Shown: positions 58,601 through 64,000 of the stretch, piece by piece | Layout of the letters: each line of letters starts with the position of its first letter | Numbering within the stretch: the stretch's first letter is position 1 | NCBI GenBank assembly: GCA_027922465.2 | Contig: BQMF02000589.1 | Location: 1 to 64,000 of the forward strand | Reading direction: 5' to 3' | DNA from: Turritopsis dohrnii | Lineage: Eukaryota; Cnidaria; Hydrozoa; Anthoathecata; Oceaniidae | Length of the DNA stretch: 64,000 bases | The notes under the pieces: generated by a model | The model's input: the letters and a program-made list of their open reading frames with translations, nothing else | What the model was told of the DNA's origin: nothing | Databases searched by the model: none | Made by a program: the position numbers and the translations under genes

Positions 58601-59561
58601 ATTTTCTTCTTTCTTCATTTTCTGAAGAACTAAGCCGAATGGGAAAATTTGACACAGTAAAAAGTTTTGTTTTTGCATAAAGTTTTACCACCCCAAAAAT
58701 AAAAAAAATTTACCGTGTCAAATTTTCCCAAGAGCTATGTTTCTATGCGGTTGCTATGCTAGATCGTCATCATTCAATCGGACGTATTCAAATAAGAGAG
58801 TAAAATAAAATTATCGAGGTAATTCTTTATAATAAATCACGATTATTTTGGTGACAAATTCTGGTCGAGTGGTCGTAACTAACTGAATTCCTTAGTTCCC
58901 TTAAATGATAAAAAAATTCTTGAAATATATAAACATTTCATCATTTTGATGGGAATTTGGATGCCGTATGTAAAACTAAGTTTTATGTGGCTATTAAGAT
59001 AAAAATATGCAAGTTCTGATATAAGCAACTCACCAGAAATTCTTCCCTTGGAATTGAAAGAAGAACAAAAAACCACCCAGGTTGTTCTTTTCATAGTCTT
59101 CTTCACGTTCCTCAGCCTGCTCTTCTGTTATCAGTTCACCTGGATATTGCAGTAAGATCTCTCCCCTTTTAACGAATCTTGTACAAAATATACCAAAGCC
59201 TATGTGTAGTAAGTAGAGAAAGGAGAGGAAAGAACACAATCATGATATTTAAAGAATAGCATAACACCACATCATCACACCTGGAGTTTTTAATAATCAA
59301 TTATATAAACCTTTTGCTTAATTTGATCACGTCAATGAATGGCTTATTAAAACCATAATTAAGCACTTATGACAAATAAAATCTTCACCAGCAACCAACT
59401 ACTTACCGATGTTATCGTTAATCCTTTGCTTTATGAAGCATTTTTTGTCCTTGAATCCGTTCTATTATATTGAAAAGATGCAGAAATAATAAAAGCAAAG
59501 TAAACAAAGCCACTAGCAAGGCATGATAAAGGTGTTCACATACATCCTCTAAGTTCGACAT
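47951..59561 (-). CDS. SET methyltransferase-zinc finger-tyrosine recombinase fusion gene (~22 exons)
   Basis: I could splice this minus-strand gene with every junction phase-consistent. Exons: 59561-59544, 59461-59407, 59199-59034, 57138-56986, 53861-53825, 53740-53705, 53619-53557, 53418-53368, 53272-53214, 53132-53048, 52633-52585, 52509-52409, 52285-52229, 52097-52043, 51961-51597, 51517-51461, 51335-51063, 50973-50634, 50544-50491, 50236-50186, 49890-49729 (may hold a small intron) and 49644-47951. The ~1,326-residue product has a SET domain (12-143), a family domain (~240-320), acidic repeats (~330-450), two zinc fingers (495-513, 553-573), an acidic linker, a YR domain with R969, K1000, R1086, H1110 and Y1119, and a basic Myb-like end. 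ATG at 59561 gives MSNLED and joins directly to the SET. No stop or frameshift is seen. It is probably nuclear. Host-domesticated gene or multi-exon mobile gene are both open. Confidence 0.82.
50634..51335 (-). other. Zinc finger exons 17-18 of the fusion gene
   Basis: Exon 17 holds CPLCEMERFDLKKHLMAIH (C-x2-C, H-x4-H) and the first half of finger two (CPVRSC); the junction TK|VV then gives GNHLRQTH from exon 18. The intron splits the second finger. The same pair of fingers is encoded without an intron in the giant ORF at 6311-6540. Exon 18 then codes an acidic, Ser/Asp/Glu-rich stretch. Confidence 0.8.
51597..51961 (-). repeat. Exon 15 with four 26-residue repeats in ABBA order
   Basis: The 78-bp unit encodes LELPSVTINGSVEEGLGEGL-type sequence. 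The outer two units carry GPVNENVVEALEISSD, the inner two GSVEEGLGEGLEKNSD, so variants lie in the order A-B-B-A. The exon stays in frame and resembles, in principle, the repeat expansion of the giant ORF at 1-8729, with an unrelated unit. Confidence 0.85.
53862..56985 (-). other. Intron 4 of the fusion gene (3.1 kb)
   Basis: It contains a repeat end with GCGCGGATCTAGGATTT and GGGGCGAAGCCCC (54197-54310), as found in dispersed DNA elements; a (ATTCA)n run at ~55956-55992; and two exon-like minus-strand segments: 56788-56729 (MALNTDLKNCGKE, donor GTAAGC) and an ORF 56646-56454 ending at GATGAAG|GTAAGT. Neither fits in phase between exons 4 and 5, so I did not include them. They may be an alternative or unrelated transcript. 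Confidence 0.5.
57139..59033 (-). other. Intron 3 of the fusion gene (1.9 kb)
   Basis: Contains a MITE-like terminus CAGTGGCGTAACTTGGG followed by GCGATCGCACCACCC (58230-58275) and a hairpin with 21-base arms GGGAAAATTTGACACAGTAAA (58641-58661) and its complement (58709-58729, one mismatch). No coding sequence supported. Confidence 0.5.
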
Positions 59562-59565
59562 TATC

Positions 59566-59640
59566 TTTCTTTCTTTCTTTGTAAAACCAGATCACTGACA
59601 CTGACACTGACACTAAACTAGAAACTAGAAACTAGAAGCT
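59566..59640. repeat. Simple repeats in the 5' flank of the fusion gene
   Basis: TTTC repeats (59567-59580), then ACTGAC repeats (~59594-59615) and GAAACTA repeats (~59618-59638) lie just upstream of the ATG, probably in the leader or promoter region. Confidence 0.75.
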
Positions 59641-59740
59641 AAAATCTCCTGTCCACAGCACTTGCAACAGAAAGAAGTAACCACGAGAGTCGTGTGATTA
59701 ATCATGAAAGTGAAAAACTACCGGCAACCGAACATAAGAA

Positions 59741-59925
59741 TTGCGGTTGGATTTCGGGCACCAAATCGAAAAACGGGCTTCGCCATTTGGATTTAGGGCG
59801 CCACGAATAGAATTTCGGGCTCATTCGCCCTATTTCCAATCAGAAAATGAATTTCGGGCCGTGCAATTGGATTTAGGGCAACTGAAATCAATAAATAGGG
59901 CGACCGTGATTCCTTACTTACTTAC
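59741..59925. repeat. Cluster of ATTTNGGGC repeats
   Basis: Six spaced copies of GGATTTCGGGC / GGATTTAGGGC / GAATTTCGGGC, plus an inverted GCCCTATTTCC, in 185 bp. Single copies of GGATTTAGGGC occur at ~45503 and ~50385. It is probably a miniature element or a repeat consensus of unknown class. Confidence 0.55.
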
Positions 59926-60185
59926 TTATCAGTTCTGACGTGAATTTGAAGAAAGAAGTCGTAAATGATCAAACCAAAACGCGGGTAAAATTCACAATGG
60001 AAGAAGACGTTTTTTTTGTGTAAAGGATTTGCAAAATATGGCAAAGGATTTTGGACACTTATACTTTAAGATCCTGAATACTCTTTTCATCCGTGTCGTA
60101 ACGAAGACACGCTGAGAATTATTATTATTATTCATGATTTACAATTCACAGGCGCCAACAAGTGCCTCTTCGAATCGATCATTGT

Positions 60186-62870
60186 TTAATCGTCGTAGGA
60201 AAATCGTAAGTTCTTCCAATATTTGTCCAACTTGTTTTTAAACGTGTTGATCGTGTCAGCTTCTACAACGTCTTTCGGTAGTTCATTCCAAACCTTCAAT
60301 GTTCGAAAATAGAACGAATTGTGTTGAACTCCTCTCAATCCATCTTCTGCAAAATTACGCTCCAGCGGCAGGGCGTGGCGTCGAAATGGCTTTATTCTTT
60401 TGCGGAAAAAGGGCGAGAGACACTTCACATCGTACGAATGATGGTGTTTAAATATTTCGATCATATCACCCCGAAGTCTTCTGTACACAAGTGATGGTAG
60501 CTTTCGCAAACGCTCCAAATACGTAAGGTCTTTAAACCCATCCACCAATTTTGTGGCTCGTCTCTGAACGGATTCTATCAGTTTAATGTACTTCTTCAGA
60601 TGTGGTGACCATACACTCTGGCAGTACTCTAGATGTGGGCGAACAAAGCTCGTATAAAGTTGCTTGAATAATTTTCCGTCCAGAAAGGAGAAACTCCGTC
60701 TAATGATTCCAACCATTAAATTTGCCTTTTTGATTTTTAGGTTGATATGCTCCTCGAACGTAAGCTCGGAATCAAAAATTACCCCCAGGTCCTTTTCTTC
60801 AAAGACATGTTCAAGTTCACAGGAACCGAGCGTGTATCTTTCGGTGTGCATGATGTTGTTAAACTTTCCGATAGTTAGGACGTGACATTTGTCTGGGTGA
60901 AATTTCAGAAGCCATTTCTTTGACCACTCGTGTAAAGCATCGATGTCATTTTGAAGTCGCTTAGCGTCGCTTTCCGAATTCATTTTGCGAAGTATTTTCG
61001 TATCATCGGCAAACAGGTACAAGCTAGATGAGACACAGTCAGGAAGGTCGTTGATGTAGATAACGAAGAGCAGTGGGCCTAGGACGCTACCTTGTGGAAC
61101 ACCACTGATTACCTTGCTTGAATAGGAATAACTGCCATTAACTCTCACTACCTGTAGTCGCTCAAGCAAAAATGCTTTAATCCAATGAAGAAGCCGTCCA
61201 CTGATCCCATATGATGATAACTTTGACAGCAAGCGTTGGTGGGGAACAGTGTCAAATGCCTTGGCGAAATTGAAATATATACTGTCGACAACTTCTCCAC
61301 AAGCCACAGCTTTGGTGCATTCCGTAAGGTAAGAAAGCAGCTGCGTTGTTGTTGATCGTCCTTTTACAAACCCGTGTTGTTTGTTAGAGAGAAGGTTGTG
61401 GTTTTCCAAATGCGACATTACTTCTGCCTTTACTAGCGACTCCATTAACTTACAAACAATTGAAGTTAAACTAATTGGGCGATAGTTTTCTGCCATATTC
61501 CGGTTCCCTTTCTTAAAAATTGCGGAAATGTAAGCCAACTTCCAATCCTTAGGCAGACATCCTTCACGTAACGATTTCTGAAAAATCTGTGCGATTGGTG
61601 CAGAAATGTAGTCAATAAGTTCATTCAACATACTTGCAGAAATTTCGTCCGGTCCACATGCTTTGTTGACATTTAACTTTTTGATTTCAGACTCCACAAT
61701 TTCTTTGCTTAAATCAAGATCGCTTATCAGAGCGCTTGTCCGTTTTTCTAGAGATGGGATATTATCTGTTGGCTCATTGGTAAAAACACTCGTGTATTGC
61801 TTCTGTAGAATGTTAGCTTTTCCTGCGTCATCGAATGTTTTTATATTACCGTTATTTTTATCGATAAGCGGTGCAATACCAGATTTCGTCTTTAGTTTAC
61901 CACGGACATGGGACCACAATGACTTAGGGTTGTTCTTGGCACTACCAGCAATATCTTTTTCGTATTGACGTTTAAATTTACGCATCAGAGATTTCACACT
62001 GTTGCGGGCTTTGTTGAAAGCTTTTCTGTCGTGATCACTCGTTGATACACGTCTGCGGTTCGTTATCCATTTTCGGTGAGAAATCTTCTTCTTTCGTATA
62101 GCTTCTCGAAGGGTTTTAGGTATTGGTATTTTTCCTTTCTTTTTCCATGCGATTTGTGTATCTAATTTCGGGATGAATTTATCTCGCAGAGCATGCATCG
62201 TTTCCTTGAAAATTGACCAAGTGCTTTCAACATCTAAATGTATATTTTCTTGCATGAACTTTTCAGACCATGACGTAGACTCGAGGTACTCTTTCATTGC
62301 GTGATATTCGCCCTTGTGGTAGGCATAGCGCTCTTGTGGCTTACCGTAATCCACATAACAGTTGTAAATAAAAGAAATGACGGAGTGGTCACTCTTTCCC
62401 AGAGGTGCATGAAATTGTAGTTCGGAGATATGCATTTCCTCGTTCGTGAGCACTAAATCTAGTATAGATGGGTCGTCATTACCGCGAGTTCTGGTTGGCT
62501 CTAAAACATGTTGTTGAAGATAGCTGTCATTGAGAGCTTCGAGGAACAGGGCTTCTTTACTTGTTTCATTCAGAGGTGTCGAACAGGATTCCCAATTAAT
62601 ATTTTTATAGTTGAAGTCTCCAACAAAGCAAAAATGAGAGAAGTTCTGGCTTGTAACAGTCTTCATCAACAAATTCAATTTTTCATTGTTCTCTGCTGAC
62701 GTATTGGTGGGACTTCTGTAAAAACAGCCGAAAAGCAATATATCGTAATTTTTCAGCTTCACCTCTAATAGACATGCTTCTTGGAAATCAATAGGTAGTG
62801 AAAACTCAGAAATGCTGGAAACCATACTGGAAATGACGTAGATGGCGACACCCCTTCCAACTCGGTTCAA
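60186..62870 (-). pseudogene. LINE ORF2: endonuclease and reverse transcriptase, catalytic Asp changed
   Basis: 894 codons open. The endonuclease part has GVAIYV, GCFYRSPTN, VGDFNYKNINW, DLVLTNEE and GKSDHSVISF (the terminal SDH). RT motifs: KACGPDEISASMLNEL, AENYRPISLTSIVCKLMESL, motif A as YFNFAKAFDTVPH (Asn where the family has the first catalytic Asp, codon AAT), VPQGSVLGPLLFVIYINDLP, and FADDTKI (intact). The C-terminal HLEYCQSVWSPHLKK region follows. Upstream, in-frame sequence continues (ELTTSKKSELIELVE*TSPHIVAVCEV) with one TGA at ~62980, so the true N-terminus is cut off by that stop and by a frameshift near 63030. Confidence 0.82.
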
Positions 62871-63412
62871 TAGATTAGCTGAGTAAAGGCTGTAGTTGGG
62901 AATTTGGTAATCGACTTCCGATCTCTCACTTCCGTTTTTCGGCTTTACCTCACAAACTGCTACGATATGGGGGCTGGTTCACTCTACAAGTTCTATAAGC
63001 TCGCTTTTCTTGGAAGTTGTCAGTTCATCTGCATTTGTATACAAAATCGAATTGGAGACTCTTGGTTAGACTTTGATTTTGACTTCGATTCTTCTTTCAA
63101 AGGTGATGTGTTGGCATCAGTAGCATCGTCTGTGATTGAGATTTGTTTTTGTGTGCGTGTTTGCTTTTCTGTTTCATGGTTAGGTACGTCTTTATCAATT
63201 TGTGTGCTATTCATTTTTTTGTTTCTTTTTGCAGCGGTAATTTTACTATTATTGTGTTTTGTGTTTCTTCTAATATTTTTCTTCTTAGTTTTACTACTTA
63301 TATTCTCAAGCGTAGTTTGGTTCGAAGTTAATTTTGAATTGGAGCTGGAAGGTTCCTCTTTCTGAACTTCTTCACCTGCAGCCCGTTTTTTGGCGTACCA
63401 CCGACTTTCCAT
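62871..63412 (-). pseudogene. LINE ORF2 N-terminal region, frameshifted
   Basis: A 130-codon frame (63412-63020) rich in K, S, T and N ends at IRFCIQMQMN*; the neighbouring frame continues YTNADELTTSKKSELIELVE, a typical start of CR1-like ORF2 endonucleases, then hits TGA at ~62980 before joining the 894-codon ORF2. So two lesions separate ORF1 from ORF2. It overlaps the end of ORF1 by 85 bases. Confidence 0.55.
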
Positions 63413-64000
63413 TCAAAACGGGAGTCCTTCGGTTCTCTTTGGTTTAACTCTTTAGCCTTGATAACGTAGCTTTTGATCTGTTCCCTCTCAGTGATGGTGT
63501 AATCATCTGTCACGCTGATTCTTTTATATGGTTCTAAGCCTTTCAAATTAGACAAACAGCTTAAAATCTCATTCTTTGCAATTTCAGTATCAAGAACAAC
63601 CTTTAATGGCCTGGTCTTGCCATCCTCCTTCTTTCCAAGTCTGATGACAGATTTGACAGTAGCTGAAGAACAGATTGCATTAACAAAGTTAACAACAAAT
63701 TCTCTGTCGTGAGCTTTAGATGGTTTACTTTCTGTTTCTTGTTCCATGACGTTATGCATGATTAGGTTGCATGCCCTGTTTTTTCGTTCTCTTTCTTCAT
63801 CCAGTTCTTCTTTACGAGCTTGGAAAATGATTTTTCTCAGATCACTTACTTGATTAGTTTTCCGTACCTCTCTTGGACCATCTGCTTTACTCTGAGCATT
63901 AGGGCATTCAGAAATTTCCTGGCGAACTTTACTGAACTCTTCCTCTCCAGTAACAATGTCGGCATAGGTCTTTGTCACAACGTTCTCGATCTTTTGTTCA
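63328..64000 (-). CDS. LINE ORF1 (RRM-like nucleic acid-binding protein), 5' end outside window
   Basis: The frame is open from the right edge (EQKIENVVTKTYADIV...) to 63328. It has a charged helix (FQARKEELDEERERKNRACN) followed by an RRM-like pattern (LIMHNVMEQ ... VIRLGKKEDGKTRPLKVVL) and a C-terminal SVTDDYTITEREQIKSYV stretch, as in ORF1 proteins of CR1-type LINEs that coat the RNA. The start lies at or beyond the edge. Confidence 0.75.
   Translation of the reverse strand, partial: EQKIENVVTKTYADIVTGEEEFSKVRQEISECPNAQSKADGPREVRKTNQVSDLRKIIFQARKEELDEERERKNRACNLIMHNVMEQETESKPSKAHDREFVVNFVNAICSSATVKSVIRLGKKEDGKTRPLKVVLDTEIAKNEILSCLSNLKGLEPYKRISVTDDYTITEREQIKSYVIKAKELNQREPKDSRFEWKVGGTPKNGLQVKKFRKRNLPAPIQN

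Larger units (their letters stand above)
53825..59561 (-). other. SET domain exons 1-5 of the fusion gene
   Basis: Spliced exons 2-5 give a short KMT5A/SETD8-like SET: KKCFIKQRINDN, the AdoMet motif GFG (25-27), LLQYPGELITEEQAEERE, FFFQFQGKNF-CIDAT, LGKFVNDSPAKYSNC (the NHS motif reads NDS), and GTELR-YSYG (YDYG reads YSYG), then SWRK. SET enzymes transfer methyl groups to lysine. The H-to-D and D-to-S changes at conserved positions may lower activity. The splice GAGTTAAG|G-TAT-AGC across the 3.1-kb intron 4 restores the Tyr motif and links SET to the downstream exons. Confidence 0.8.
60117..64000 (-). mobile_element. CR1-like LINE, nearly full length, running off the right edge
   Basis: Minus-strand order: ORF1 with an RRM-like domain (edge to 63328), a basic low-complexity stretch, then ORF2 with endonuclease and RT to the stop at 60186. 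A short 3' UTR ends in AAT repeats (~60117-60133). The ORF1/ORF2 layout, short 3' UTR and simple-repeat tail fit CR1/L2-type elements. Confidence 0.8.

Noticed and set aside
45503..59925. TTAGGG-containing motifs as interstitial telomere repeats
   Set aside because: TTAGGG occurs singly within a longer GGATTTAGGGC motif, not in tandem.
63143..63365. Plus-strand ORFs rich in Phe and Leu
   Set aside because: Antisense of the Lys/Asn-rich part of the LINE; hydrophobic runs are an artefact.

Overview
This is eukaryotic, almost certainly metazoan, AT-rich DNA: coding parts are split by GT-AG introns with phase-compatible exons, and non-coding stretches are full of transposon remnants. The protein families resemble those I associate with cnidarian (anthozoan-like) genomes: C2H2 zinc finger plus tyrosine recombinase proteins, a DDE integrase beside a HECT ligase, RPA-like OB-fold proteins, and Penelope, CR1, Helitron and Harbinger elements. 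The lineage is an inference; I cannot name a species. No rRNA, tRNA, CRISPR or operon was seen.

Layout. 1-8729 (+): a giant, 5'-open reading frame made of about 34 copies of a 53-residue repeat, a unique insert, two zinc fingers, a tyrosine recombinase (YR) domain and a Myb-like tail. 8730-15880: no genes; a terminal-inverted-repeat (TIR) element and Helitrons. 15880-23550 (-): a small coiled-coil/RGG gene and a duplicated, broken RPA-like gene, with a Penelope-like element inserted at its start codon (12-bp target duplication). 25575-32357 (+): a complete 6.8-kb DNA transposon with ~180-bp TIRs and a perfect 6-bp target duplication, carrying an IS3-type DDE integrase and a multi-exon HECT ubiquitin ligase. 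33028-42813: nested Helitrons, a small TIR element, a broken three-exon gene and a broken Harbinger transposase. 42875-44312 (+): a second zinc finger-YR gene, broken. 44471-45295: a LINE 3' end. 47951-59561 (-): a gene I can splice into about 22 phase-consistent exons, encoding a SET methyltransferase domain, acidic repeats, two zinc fingers and a YR domain in one ~1,326-residue protein. 60117-64000 (-): a CR1-like LINE running off the right edge.

The most notable content is the set of three YR genes of different architecture. They share the signature H-S-x-x-x-A-x-x-x-Y and a zinc finger module, and one is fused to a SET domain. Together with the integrase-HECT transposon, the window holds two independent pairings of a DNA recombinase with a protein-modifying enzyme (SET with YR, HECT with DDE). 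The SET-ZF-YR model has no visible lesion, so it may be a domesticated or active gene. The integrase and HECT genes each carry one small frameshift, which suggests recent loss.
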